Assembly (NCBI RefSeq): GCF_900639875.1
Contig: NZ_CAAAIA010000002.1
Coordinates: 327,351-391,350 of the forward strand
Source: Legionella impletisoli
GTDB lineage: Bacteria; Pseudomonadota; Gammaproteobacteria; Legionellales; Legionellaceae
Length of the DNA stretch: 64,000 nt
Direction of reading: 5' to 3'
This document shows, in pieces, positions 1 through 8,428 of the stretch. Position 1 is the stretch's first letter; every line of letters begins with the position of its first letter. Under the pieces are notes generated by a model, which made no database searches, was not told the origin of the DNA, and saw nothing but the letters and a program-made list of their open reading frames with translations. The position numbers and the translations under genes are program-made.

Positions 1-32
1 AGGTCTTTTCTCTGGACTTTTCTTTGCATCGA

Positions 33-272
33 TTAAGGTGACGGAGGCTCGCAAGTTAATGGCATTACAGCGCATACTTTGGGATTTTTACATAATTCAG
101 TGCAGTCTGTGAGTTCAGACATAGGTGAATCTACCACACAACACGATGTGACGCAGTTATTTGTTTGAGCTTGGGAACAACCATTTTCTGCCTCGTTGTT
201 GAGGGTCACCACTTCAACAGCCATTAACGACATAGAGGCTAGCGATAATATAATCATGATTAAATATTTCAT
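33..272 (-). CDS. Small secreted Cys-rich protein, unknown function
   Basis: This 79-residue protein begins with a clear signal peptide: Lys at position 2, then a hydrophobic stretch to about residue 18 with a small-residue cleavage region near SLMA. The mature part of about 60 residues holds eight cysteines, including an adjacent pair, so it may be a disulfide-knotted periplasmic or secreted peptide. The ATG is preceded by a weak GGATGAG at about 12 nt. I do not recognise a family. It lies alone, convergent or tandem with nothing visible at the left edge, and about 165 bp from the fliA stop. Function cannot be inferred beyond export and probable disulfide bonding. Confidence 0.6.
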   Translation of the reverse strand: MKYLIMIILSLASMSLMAVEVVTLNNEAENGCSQAQTNNCVTSCCVVDSPMSELTDCTELCKNPKVCAVMPLTCEPPSP

Positions 273-437
273 TTAAGTACTCATCCATGGGTAGTACATT
301 AATTATAGCTAAAATTGTACAAATTAGATGTTTTTAAAACGCTAAAATCCATATACCCTCCCGAAATATTCAGTTTCAGCTTAGATTAATTGCGATTGAA
401 AAGTGATGGCTCCGAAATGGCGCAGAGAAAGCTCTTG

Positions 438-1160
438 TCACAATTCGGGCAAACGCGATTTAATGCGATGAGTTGCCTGAGAGTGTATTTGAGAAACCCT
501 GGATTCGCTTACTCCGAGTACTTCTCCGATTTCTTTTAAATTTAAATCTTGCTCATAGTACAAGGATAAAACTAATTTTTCATTTTTGGGTAACCCATTG
601 ATAATTTGAGCGAGTTGCGATGTCCTATCAGAGTTTAGCGCATTGATGTGCGGTTCGTTCGAAGCATCGCGATATTCATCTTTTAAACTATCATCCGTAA
701 CACCTAAATCATCAAATCCATACAGATGTCCGCCTGCTGAATCATTCAGCATGTCGTGATATTCTTTAAGGCTCACCCCTAACTCACCGGCTACTTCATG
801 ATCTTTTGCATCACGACCCAGTCGATTTTCAACTTCGCGAACCGCCGCTGAAATTAACCGTGCATTTCGATACACCGACCGCGGTACCCAGTCATTTCTG
901 CGCACTTCATCTAACATATGTCCACGAATACGAATTCCTGCATAGGTTTCAAACGAAGCACCCTTGGTTTCATCGTAATTACGAACGGCTTCTAATAATC
1001 CTAACATGCCTGCTTGCAAGAGATCGTCCAATTGAACAGAGGGGGGCAAACGCCCTAGTAAATGATGGGCAATTCGTTTCACCATTTTGGCATGAGATTT
1101 GATTAAAGCATCATGCGCCATTCGATCCCTATTGCCATCTGAAGCCAACGCATCATCCAC
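438..1160 (-). CDS. fliA: RNA polymerase sigma factor FliA (sigma-28)
   Basis: The 240-residue protein has the FliA layout. Region 2 lies around residues 20-90 (LDDLLQAGMLGLLEAV, then SFETYAGIRIRGHMLDEVR), region 3 around 95-150, and a region 4 helix-turn-helix at the C-terminus (LNLKEIGEVLGVSESRVSQIH). It directs transcription of late flagellar and motility genes and is held in check by the anti-sigma factor FlgM in related bacteria. The start is a GTG with AAGGAG six bases upstream. The gene follows flhG/fleN on the same strand, matching the usual flhF-flhG-fliA order, though flhF is not present here. Family assignment is secure; the flagellar regulon itself lies outside the window. Confidence 0.95.
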   Translation of the reverse strand: MDDALASDGNRDRMAHDALIKSHAKMVKRIAHHLLGRLPPSVQLDDLLQAGMLGLLEAVRNYDETKGASFETYAGIRIRGHMLDEVRRNDWVPRSVYRNARLISAAVREVENRLGRDAKDHEVAGELGVSLKEYHDMLNDSAGGHLYGFDDLGVTDDSLKDEYRDASNEPHINALNSDRTSQLAQIINGLPKNEKLVLSLYYEQDLNLKEIGEVLGVSESRVSQIHSQATHRIKSRLPEL

Positions 1161-1319
1161 GACCTGCTCCTTATTATTATTTTAAGTCCGTTGATGTTAG
1201 CGAATGCTTAATCAAACGGGATTATGATAAATGACTCTCCAAAAACAGAAATACTTCCGATAGTTTTGAATGCTTTAAGGTCATTTATATTAAATATATA
1301 ATGGCATAAACGCTTCCCG

Positions 1320-2177
1320 TCAAATGCTTCTCATTTGCTCTCGTAGCCACTCGCCATGATTTGCATCTTCAAGAAACCGTGAATTGATTTTTGCAGCAAT
1401 TGAGGATATTGCTTTAGCGGACTTGGATTTAGGATAACGTGATAGAAATGGCTGTTGCATTTTAATAGCACATCGAACGGAGCTTTGAAAAGGAATTGAT
1501 CCTAAAAAATTCAACCGGATCTCTAAAAATTGATCGGAGATGGATACTAATTTATTAAATACCCTTTCCCCTTCCTCCTCATCTTGGACCATGTTGGCAA
1601 GAATATGAAAATCATTAAGGTCATAACGTTCATTCATTAACTTTATGAGCGTATAGGTTGCTGCTACTGAAGTCGGTTCATTACATACCACTAAAATCAT
1701 ATCTTCTGCATAACGGGCTAATCCTAGTGTTTCCTCTGACAATCCAGCGGGAGTATCAATAATAAGATAATTCCACCTATTAAATAGTTTATGGATGGAG
1801 TAGACCAGGGCTGATTGTTCTCTGGTGGATAATGATGTTATGAGATGTTCTTGATAAGCAGCTGAAATAATATCTAATCCACCCGGTCCTTTCAGAATAC
1901 TCTCTTCTAGAGAACATACTCCTTTAAGTACATGATTTAAGTTAAATGGACCTGATTTGCCAAGCAGCATATCAATGCTTGGCAATCTTAAATCACCATC
2001 GAATAAAAGCACTTTTTTATCGAGTTCATCTAAGGCTATCGCAAGGTTCAAAGCGATGACGCTTTTACCCACCCCCCCTTTACCTGATGAAAGGGCGATT
2101 ATTTTTTGTGGACACTGGTTTAAAATCCCTTGAGGACTTAAAAAATGACTCGATATTTCTGTATCTATATCTGACAT
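1320..2177 (-). CDS. flhG: MinD/ParA-like ATPase FlhG (FleN), flagellar number regulator
   Basis: This 285-residue SIMIBI ATPase carries a deviant Walker A (SSGKGGVGKSV, about residues 28-38), the LLFDGDLRLPSID switch region and the IIDTPAGLS Walker B. Homologues limit flagellar number and antagonise FleQ-type activators; MinD itself is the main alternative, but adjacency to fliA argues for FlhG. An open frame extends 43 codons upstream. I place the start at MSDIDTE because an AGGAG lies nine bases before that ATG and the extension has no family character. The C-terminus is rich in basic and aromatic residues rather than a clear MinD amphipathic membrane helix. Confidence 0.9.
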   Translation of the reverse strand: MSDIDTEISSHFLSPQGILNQCPQKIIALSSGKGGVGKSVIALNLAIALDELDKKVLLFDGDLRLPSIDMLLGKSGPFNLNHVLKGVCSLEESILKGPGGLDIISAAYQEHLITSLSTREQSALVYSIHKLFNRWNYLIIDTPAGLSEETLGLARYAEDMILVVCNEPTSVAATYTLIKLMNERYDLNDFHILANMVQDEEEGERVFNKLVSISDQFLEIRLNFLGSIPFQSSVRCAIKMQQPFLSRYPKSKSAKAISSIAAKINSRFLEDANHGEWLREQMRSI

Positions 2178-2345
2178 AATGCCTAACTCCTGTAAAATTA
2201 GGTTACAAGAATTAATGCACATTTCATGCCAACTTAGAACAAAATTAATCGGTTGAAAATTGAAAAGAAGCCATACACGCTTAACATTATGATGAGTAAA
2301 TGACAATTATTTGACGCTTAACAATCTGCTTCGATTCGACATCAG

Positions 2346-2374
2346 CTTAACCGTAGCAGGCTAATACGGTTAAG
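2346..2374. terminator. Hairpin between the small membrane protein gene and flhG
   Basis: CTTAACCGTA and TACGGTTAAG form a perfect 10-bp stem around a 9-nt loop. It sits just past the stop of the minus-strand gene at 2383-2580. There is no T-run in either direction, so intrinsic termination is only a possibility; it could instead be an RNA-stabilising hairpin. Confidence 0.4.
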
Positions 2375-2382
2375 TAGGGACT

Positions 2383-2580
2383 CTAACGAATGAAGTGAAT
2401 TGTTGGAAAAATTGGCTGGATTAATCCAAAAAACTGTAAAATATAAAGAATAATTAAAATGAGAGCCAATAAATTCAGTATGGTTTTAAAGCCTGCTGCC
2501 ATGGGTATAAAGGCATTAATCAGCCAAAGTACCACGCCAACAATAATGATTAATAAAAATAAATTCAGTAATTCAATCAT
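2383..2580 (-). CDS. Small membrane protein, Thivi_2564-like family
   Basis: The 65-residue protein consists almost entirely of two hydrophobic helices (about residues 3-24 and 33-55) joined by a short segment containing IPMAAGFKTILN. The pattern LLIIIVGVVLWLINAFIPM followed by KTILNLLA is what I know from the Thivi_2564 family of inner-membrane proteins, whose function is unknown. The ATG is preceded by AGGGA at good spacing. It appears monocistronic, with lysC about 200 bp upstream and a hairpin directly downstream. Confidence 0.75.
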   Translation of the reverse strand: MIELLNLFLLIIIVGVVLWLINAFIPMAAGFKTILNLLALILIILYILQFFGLIQPIFPTIHFIR

Positions 2581-2782
2581 ATCGTCCCTGTTTTTTTAAT
2601 TGAATATACCTAATTATAGTCAAAATCTTTCAGCTAGGATCTTTACATCAGAATTCTGGCCAATATATTAATCCCGCTAACAAGCATATGGCTTCTTGCT
2701 CTTGGCTTTGTAAGTCGCACAACATGGTCACCTTATTCAAACTTTCTATATTAATCAGGGACGTTGCCTATTATGATATTAA

Positions 2783-4033
2783 TTAAATAGCCATTTTACG
2801 CGACTCATCCATAGCTTGTGCTTCTAGATGAAATGCTTGATGTAATGCTCGGACTCCATCATCAAGCCTCGATTCATCGATAATCACAGAGAGCTTAATC
2901 TCTGAAGATGTAATGAGTTGAATGTTAATGTCTTGATCGGCTAATACTTTAAACATCATGGGGGCTACTTCAGGGTGACTTTTTAAACCCGCTCCCACCA
3001 AAGATAGTTTTGCCAAATGTTCGAATCCCTTTACTCCTTTAGCATTCAATTTTGTCGCGAGTTTACTTAACAACTTGTAAGTCGGTTTATATTCATCCTG
3101 ATGAACCGTAAAACTAAAATCAGCCAAGCTATCAATCGGGCTGTGCTGCAAAATCATATCCACACTCACGCCAATGGTACTTAATTCCGCCAGCAGGCTC
3201 GAAGCAACGCCTGGGCCATCTGGAATACCGTTTAAGCAAATTTTGGCTTCATTGCGACTAAAGGCAATACCAGTAATTGCAAACGATTCCATGCGTGCCT
3301 CTTTTTCAGAAGTAATCAACGTACCTGGCCCTTCTTTAGAAGAGGATAAAACGCGTAACGGGACCTTAAACTTACCAGCAAACTCAACCGAGCGAATTTG
3401 TAACACTTTGGCACCCAGGCTGGATAATTCAAGCATTTCTTCAAAGGTGACTTGATCAAGACGCTGGGCTTCTGGCACCACTCTAGGATCAGTTGTATAC
3501 ACCCCATCCACATCGGTATAGATTTGGCATTCATCTGCTTTTAACGCAGCCGCAAGAGCCACGGCTGTGGTATCCGAACCGCCACGACCTAAGGTCGTAA
3601 TATTGCCGTCTTTATCAACACCTTGAAATCCAGCCACCACCACCACGTTTCCTTGCTTTAAATCTTCTAAAATAGGCTGGGTATCAATGGCCTCAATACG
3701 CGCTTTTTTATACTGCCCAGACGTTAGGATACGAGCTTGGCCTCCTGTGTACGAACGAGCTTGGATACCTCGATTAATCAAGGCCATCGCCATTAATGCA
3801 ATCGAAACTTGCTCGCCAGTAGAAACGAGAACCGCATATTCACGAGGATCAGGGCTTTCACTCATTTGATGCGCTAAATTAATTAATTTATCCGTTTCTC
3901 CACTCATGGCAGAAACCACCACAACCACATCATGGCCGGCATGCTTGGCTTTAGCAACAATGTCAGCGGCGTGATTGATGTGAGCCTGGGTAGCAACCGA
4001 TGTACCACCAAATTTTTGCACAAGCAATGCCAT
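2783..4033 (-). CDS. lysC: Aspartate kinase
   Basis: The 416-residue enzyme phosphorylates aspartate, the first step toward lysine, threonine, methionine and diaminopimelate. The N-terminal amino-acid kinase domain starts with KFGGTSV (residues 7-13) and contains the GRGGSDTTAVALAAAL substrate loop. Two ACT domains follow (from about residue 265), giving the length of the stand-alone, feedback-inhibited aspartokinase rather than the ThrA/MetL fusion type. The start ATG has GAGG eight bases upstream. It lies downstream of alaS on the same strand, separated by nearly 200 bp that hold two small hairpins, so it may have its own promoter. Confidence 0.96.
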   Translation of the reverse strand: MALLVQKFGGTSVATQAHINHAADIVAKAKHAGHDVVVVVSAMSGETDKLINLAHQMSESPDPREYAVLVSTGEQVSIALMAMALINRGIQARSYTGGQARILTSGQYKKARIEAIDTQPILEDLKQGNVVVVAGFQGVDKDGNITTLGRGGSDTTAVALAAALKADECQIYTDVDGVYTTDPRVVPEAQRLDQVTFEEMLELSSLGAKVLQIRSVEFAGKFKVPLRVLSSSKEGPGTLITSEKEARMESFAITGIAFSRNEAKICLNGIPDGPGVASSLLAELSTIGVSVDMILQHSPIDSLADFSFTVHQDEYKPTYKLLSKLATKLNAKGVKGFEHLAKLSLVGAGLKSHPEVAPMMFKVLADQDINIQLITSSEIKLSVIIDESRLDDGVRALHQAFHLEAQAMDESRKMAI

Positions 4034-4137
4034 GTTAATCGCCTCATTTAATGACGTTGGGTATGATTAGGAAACTTCCCTAACCTATTATCGGCTAAAT
4101 TAGAAATAGTTTAAATAGAACTCAATCCACTACTTGG

Positions 4138-4179
4138 CCTGACTTGTTCAGGCCTAGATGACCCGACTAAATCGGGTCA
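4138..4179. repeat. Two adjacent small hairpins between alaS and lysC
   Basis: CCTGA-CTTGT-TCAGG is followed seven bases later by TGACCCGA-CTAAA-TCGGGTCA. The tandem arrangement of two short palindromes recalls the GC-rich hairpin repeats elsewhere in the window (49.9 and 54.6 kb). It may be a decayed copy or a terminator for alaS. Confidence 0.4.
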
Positions 4180-4230
4180 CGTAAGGTCCAGCACGCAGAG
4201 TTATGAATAATTCCAAAGCATCAGGAATTG

Positions 4231-6819
4231 CTAATGATCTTTAAGCAAATTCGGGATTTCTGCGAGTCTTTCGTTTAAATCATCCGGTATCGGGCCTCCG
4301 CCCTGTGCCATATCGGGTCGACCACCGCCTTTGCCACATAATAATTTGACATATTCTGGTGCTGGTGAAACCTTGCCTAATAGCTCTTTACTGACGCCTG
4401 CAATCACACTCATTTTTCCATCATCCGTAGTGTATAGCACCATAACAGCTTTTTCTAAAGTGGATTTAAGGTGATCCAACGCAGCTCTTAAGGACTGATT
4501 ATCCGCTTGGTCTAATTGTTTAACCAATAAATTTATTTCTCCAATCTTTTGCACTTCGCTTTCAAGTGACTTACCCGATTGAGTCGCTAATTTAGCTTGT
4601 AACCGGGCTAATTCTTTTTCTTGCTGCTTTGTCTCTTGGATAAGCTGGGTGAGTTTACCCTCAGCTGTTGTTGGCGTTGCTTTCAGTAAATCGACCATAT
4701 GATTAAAAAGCGTCATTGTCTGATTCACCCATTGCAAAGCATAATTTCCAGTAACCATTTCAATACGGCGAACACCACTGGCTATGCCATATTCAGAGGT
4801 TATCTTAAATAATCCAATATCACCTGTACGGCTTGCATGTGTCCCACCACACAGTTCTTTTGAAAAATCGCCCACTGTTAAAACACGCACATCATCTGCG
4901 TATTTTTCGCCAAAAAGCGCAACCGCACCTGATTTTTTAGCCTCATCTATAGACATCAATTCTGTGACCACGGCCTCGTTTTCTCGAATTTTGTCATTGA
5001 CCAAGGTTTCTATCGCTTGAATTTGCTCAGCGGTTAAAGCCTCAAAATGCGAAAAATCAAAACGTGCACGCAGAGCATCTACTAAAGAACCTTTTTGTTG
5101 CACGTGCGCTCCAACCACTTCTTTTAAAGCGGCGTGTAACAAATGGGTTGCTGTGTGGTTAAGTCGAATGGCATCACGACGCTCTGAATCTACAGCAGCT
5201 TCAACGGTTTGATTCACCTTCAAGGTTCCTTTAATCAATTGACCGTAATGAAGAATGGCCTGGCCTTTTTTTTGTGTATCACAGACTTCAAATTCCGCAT
5301 CATCCGCTAATAACCAGCCTCGATCACCGACTTGACCCCCGCTTTCCGCATAAAAAGGTGTATCTTGTAAAATAATCATACCTTTATCCCCTGCAGATAA
5401 TGTTTCAACCTTCTTCCCATCAACGAGAATTGCTTTCACTGAACTCTGTAATGTGTGAAGTTCATACCCTTTAAACTCAGAGGTTTCAGTTAAATTGGCA
5501 GGTGTATCGTAGTCGGCTTGAAATTGACTCGCTTGTTGTGAGAGCGATCGTTGTTGTTGCATGCATTGATTAAAGCCATCCATATCCACTTTAAGCCCAT
5601 GCTCACGAGCTATATCCGCAGTTAAGTCCACTGGAAATCCATAGGTATCATAAAGTTTAAATGCTACCTCTCCTGAAATGACTTCGCCTTCTAGCAATTT
5701 AATTTGTTCCTGTAAAAGGTTTAACCCTTGCTCTAGCGTATGAGCGAATTGATTCTCTTCTTTTTTCAATACCGTTTCAATTTGAGTTTTATTGTCATTG
5801 AGCTCTGGATAAGCATCGCCCATGACTTCAATGAGTGGGCTAACCAGACGGTAAAAAAATGGGGATTCTAAACCTAGCTTATGTCCATGGCGTACAGCTC
5901 GTCGGATAATACGACGCAGCACATAACCACGACCTTCATTGCCAGGCAAGACGCCATCCACGATTAAAAAAGTGCAAGCTCGAATATGATCAGCAATGAC
6001 TTTAAGAGACGGATGCGATAAATCCGATTGGTTGGCCATCTTCGCTATGGCTTTAATCAAATGTTGAAAACTATCAATATCATAGTTGCTATGAACCCCT
6101 TGGACCACCGCAGCAATTCGCTCAAGCCCCATACCGGTATCAACCGATGGCTTGGGCAAAGGATGAAGATGCCCTTCTTTATCACGGTTGTACTGCATGA
6201 ACACTAAGTTCCAGATTTCAATATAGCGATCGCCGTCTTCATCAGGACTACCTGGGGGACCGCCTGGTATTTCTTCCCCGTGATCATAAAACACTTCCGT
6301 GCAAGGACCACAAGGTCCGGTATCCCCCATCGACCAGAAATTATCTTTCTCGCCACAACGTGAAAACCGCTCAGACGATACGCCGATTTCCTTTAGCCAA
6401 ATATTGGCCGCTTCATCATCATCTTGATAAACCGTAACCCATAATCGATCAGCGGGGATCTTTAAAACATTAGTCAAAAAATCCCAGGCATACTGAATCG
6501 CCTCTCGTTTAAAATAATCACCAAAACTAAAATTCCCAAGCATTTCAAAAAAGGTATGATGCCTGGCTGTATAACCAACGTTCTCAAGATCGTTATGCTT
6601 TCCACCCGCACGCACGCAGCGCTGCGAACTGACTGCCCGAGTATAAGGACGCGATTCAATCCCTAAGAAGGTTTCTTTGAATTGAACCATACCCGCATTG
6701 GTAAAGAGCAAGGTGGGATCGTTTGCCGGCACTAATGAGCTTGAGGGCACCAGTTGATGATTGTGGCTTACGAAATAATCAATAAATGCTTGTCTAATTT
6801 CAGAACTCTTCATTTTCAT
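4231..6819 (-). CDS. alaS: Alanyl-tRNA synthetase
   Basis: AlaRS charges tRNA-Ala in the cytoplasm and edits mischarged Ser/Gly. The protein (862 residues from this start) shows the class II core beginning SSEIRQAFIDYF and NDPTLLFTNAGMVQF. The editing domain carries the zinc-binding HTATHLLH and, about 100 residues on, CGGTHASRTGDIG. A Gly-rich C-Ala domain (GKGGGRPDMAQGGG) sits at the C-terminus. The frame is open 15 codons further to an ATG at 6864 that lies one base after the recX stop. I prefer the internal ATG because family members start at MKSSEIRQ and an AAGAAG precedes it. Translational coupling to recX through the upstream ATG remains possible. Confidence 0.97.
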   Translation of the reverse strand: MKMKSSEIRQAFIDYFVSHNHQLVPSSSLVPANDPTLLFTNAGMVQFKETFLGIESRPYTRAVSSQRCVRAGGKHNDLENVGYTARHHTFFEMLGNFSFGDYFKREAIQYAWDFLTNVLKIPADRLWVTVYQDDDEAANIWLKEIGVSSERFSRCGEKDNFWSMGDTGPCGPCTEVFYDHGEEIPGGPPGSPDEDGDRYIEIWNLVFMQYNRDKEGHLHPLPKPSVDTGMGLERIAAVVQGVHSNYDIDSFQHLIKAIAKMANQSDLSHPSLKVIADHIRACTFLIVDGVLPGNEGRGYVLRRIIRRAVRHGHKLGLESPFFYRLVSPLIEVMGDAYPELNDNKTQIETVLKKEENQFAHTLEQGLNLLQEQIKLLEGEVISGEVAFKLYDTYGFPVDLTADIAREHGLKVDMDGFNQCMQQQRSLSQQASQFQADYDTPANLTETSEFKGYELHTLQSSVKAILVDGKKVETLSAGDKGMIILQDTPFYAESGGQVGDRGWLLADDAEFEVCDTQKKGQAILHYGQLIKGTLKVNQTVEAAVDSERRDAIRLNHTATHLLHAALKEVVGAHVQQKGSLVDALRARFDFSHFEALTAEQIQAIETLVNDKIRENEAVVTELMSIDEAKKSGAVALFGEKYADDVRVLTVGDFSKELCGGTHASRTGDIGLFKITSEYGIASGVRRIEMVTGNYALQWVNQTMTLFNHMVDLLKATPTTAEGKLTQLIQETKQQEKELARLQAKLATQSGKSLESEVQKIGEINLLVKQLDQADNQSLRAALDHLKSTLEKAVMVLYTTDDGKMSVIAGVSKELLGKVSPAPEYVKLLCGKGGGRPDMAQGGGPIPDDLNERLAEIPNLLKDH

Positions 6820-6865
6820 GGTCTTATAACTTCTTTGAGCAGCACTAACGCTAACTCGAATCATT

Positions 6866-7303
6866 TCAAAAGGATTGTTTAAACAGCTGGTGGATTACAT
6901 CACTCGGAAAACCACGATAAAGCAAAAAACGCTTTTGCTTTTGAATAGCATCCCCAGTTAAATTTTCCCCATCTTGAAACCGCTTCTCTCTCGCTGCTTT
7001 AGCATGAAAAAGCCAGGAATGCTGCTCCTGGCTTAATATCTGCTGAATGACATCACCATCGATTCGCAGCTGTTTTAATTCTTGTTCAATGCGCAATGGG
7101 CCATAACCTTGTCGAACCCTATTGCGGCAAACACTTTCAGCAAATCGCTCATCGCATTGAAAACCTAGTCGTTGGCACTCAGCCACAGCAGCATCGGCTT
7201 CAATGCTTGTGAAACCTTTTTGCGCAAGCTTTTGGAACAACTCGTGAGCACCATGCTCACGTCTAGCTAATAAGCGAACCGCGCATGCATACGCCTGGCT
7301 CAC
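6866..7303 (-). CDS. recX: Regulatory protein RecX
   Basis: This 145-residue, mostly helical protein modulates RecA filaments, usually by inhibition. The three-helix repeats are recognisable: ARREHGAHELFQKLAQKG, then DERFAESVCRNRVRQGYGPLRIEQELK, then a C-terminal repeat ending GFPSDVIHQLF. It starts with GTG directly after the recA TAA stop (zero spacing), so it is almost certainly translated by coupling from the recA message. This order, recA-recX-alaS, is conserved in many gammaproteobacteria. Confidence 0.93.
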   Translation of the reverse strand: MSQAYACAVRLLARREHGAHELFQKLAQKGFTSIEADAAVAECQRLGFQCDERFAESVCRNRVRQGYGPLRIEQELKQLRIDGDVIQQILSQEQHSWLFHAKAAREKRFQDGENLTGDAIQKQKRFLLYRGFPSDVIHQLFKQSF

Positions 7304-8353
7304 TTAATCATCCATTTGCTCAACGAACTCATCCAATTGTTCGTTCTTAGCAGAAACAGGTTTTTTAGTTAATAATTCTGCTCGTATCTGCTGCTCTAAT
7401 GTTTGAGCAATTTCCGGATGCTCTTTAAGATATTGGCGGACATTTTCTTTGCCCTGGCCAATCTTTTCATTCTGATAGCTATACCAAGCACCAGATTTTT
7501 CCATAAATCCTAATTGCGTCGCCAAATTAATAATTTCGCTCTCGCGCGATATGCCTTCATTATATAGAATATCAAATTCTGCGCGTTTAAACGGTGGCGC
7601 TACTTTATTTTTAACTACTTTTACTTGTGTTTCGTTACCTAAAATTTCATCGCCTTTTTTGATTGCACCGGTTCTTCGAATATCCAAACGTACAGAAGCA
7701 TAAAATTTTAACGCGTTTCCGCCTGTAGTCGTTTCGGGGTTGCCAAACATCACACCAATTTTCATCCGGATCTGGTTAATGAAAATAACGAGCGTGTTCG
7801 CGCGCTTGATATTTGCTGTTAATTTTCGAAGAGCCTGTGACATCAAACGGGCTTGTAACCCCACATGCGCATCGCCCATATCGCCTTCGATTTCAGCTTT
7901 GGGTGTTAATGCCGCAACCGAATCCACAATAACCACATCAACCGCTGCTGATCGAACCAGCATATCGGTGATTTCAAGCGCCTGCTCCCCTGTATCCGGT
8001 TGTGAGATTAACAACTCATCAACCTTAACCCCTAGCTTTTCTGCATAGCTTGGATCTAGGGCATGCTCTGCATCAATGAAAGCCGCTGTACCACCATTTT
8101 TCTGACATTCAGCAATCACCTGTAAGGTCAACGTGGTTTTACCCGAGGACTCAGGTCCATAAATTTCCACCACACGGCCTTTCGGTAAACCGCCAATTCC
8201 TAGTGCGATATCTAACCCTAAAGAACCGGTTGAAATGGCTTCAATATCACGCACTGCCGTGCCATCACCCATGCGCATCACAGAACCTTTACCAAATTGT
8301 CGCTCTATTTGAGAAAGCGCGGCGGCTAGTGCTTTATTTTTATTGTCTTCCAT
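7304..8353 (-). CDS. recA: Recombinase RecA
   Basis: The 349-residue RecA polymerises on single-stranded DNA for homologous recombination and acts as co-protease for UmuD/LexA-type proteins. Walker A is GPESSGKTT (about residues 66-74). The [25 protein letters not shown] segment covers loops L1/L2, and the acidic tail ends EQMDD. The open frame reaches 22 codons further, but the start at MEDNKNK is supported by AGGTGA six bases upstream and by family length. No canonical SOS box (CTGT-N8-ACAG) is present upstream; a different inverted repeat overlaps the promoter. It heads recA-recX-alaS. Confidence 0.98.
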   Translation of the reverse strand: MEDNKNKALAAALSQIERQFGKGSVMRMGDGTAVRDIEAISTGSLGLDIALGIGGLPKGRVVEIYGPESSGKTTLTLQVIAECQKNGGTAAFIDAEHALDPSYAEKLGVKVDELLISQPDTGEQALEITDMLVRSAAVDVVIVDSVAALTPKAEIEGDMGDAHVGLQARLMSQALRKLTANIKRANTLVIFINQIRMKIGVMFGNPETTTGGNALKFYASVRLDIRRTGAIKKGDEILGNETQVKVVKNKVAPPFKRAEFDILYNEGISRESEIINLATQLGFMEKSGAWYSYQNEKIGQGKENVRQYLKEHPEIAQTLEQQIRAELLTKKPVSAKNEQLDEFVEQMDD

Positions 8354-8364
8354 ATGTTCACCTG

Positions 8365-8397
8365 TGTGGGATTTTGCAAAGGAAAAATTATCCCACA
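8365..8397. promoter_or_regulatory. Inverted repeat overlapping the recA -10 and leader
   Basis: TGTGGGA and TCCCACA are separated by 19 bases. One arm abuts the predicted -10 hexamer and the other lies next to the recA ribosome binding site. It is not a LexA operator. It could be a binding site for another regulator or an mRNA leader hairpin. Confidence 0.4.
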
Positions 8398-8415
8398 GAA
8401 GCGCGCGCTCAGCAA
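8387..8415 (-). promoter_or_regulatory. Predicted recA promoter
   Basis: On the minus strand, TTGCTG (8410-8415) and GATAAT (8387-8392) are separated by 17 bases, a plausible sigma-70 promoter 34 bases upstream of the recA start. The -35 match is modest and the -10 match is good. Confidence 0.5.
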
Positions 8416-8428
8416 ACATAGAAATCGG

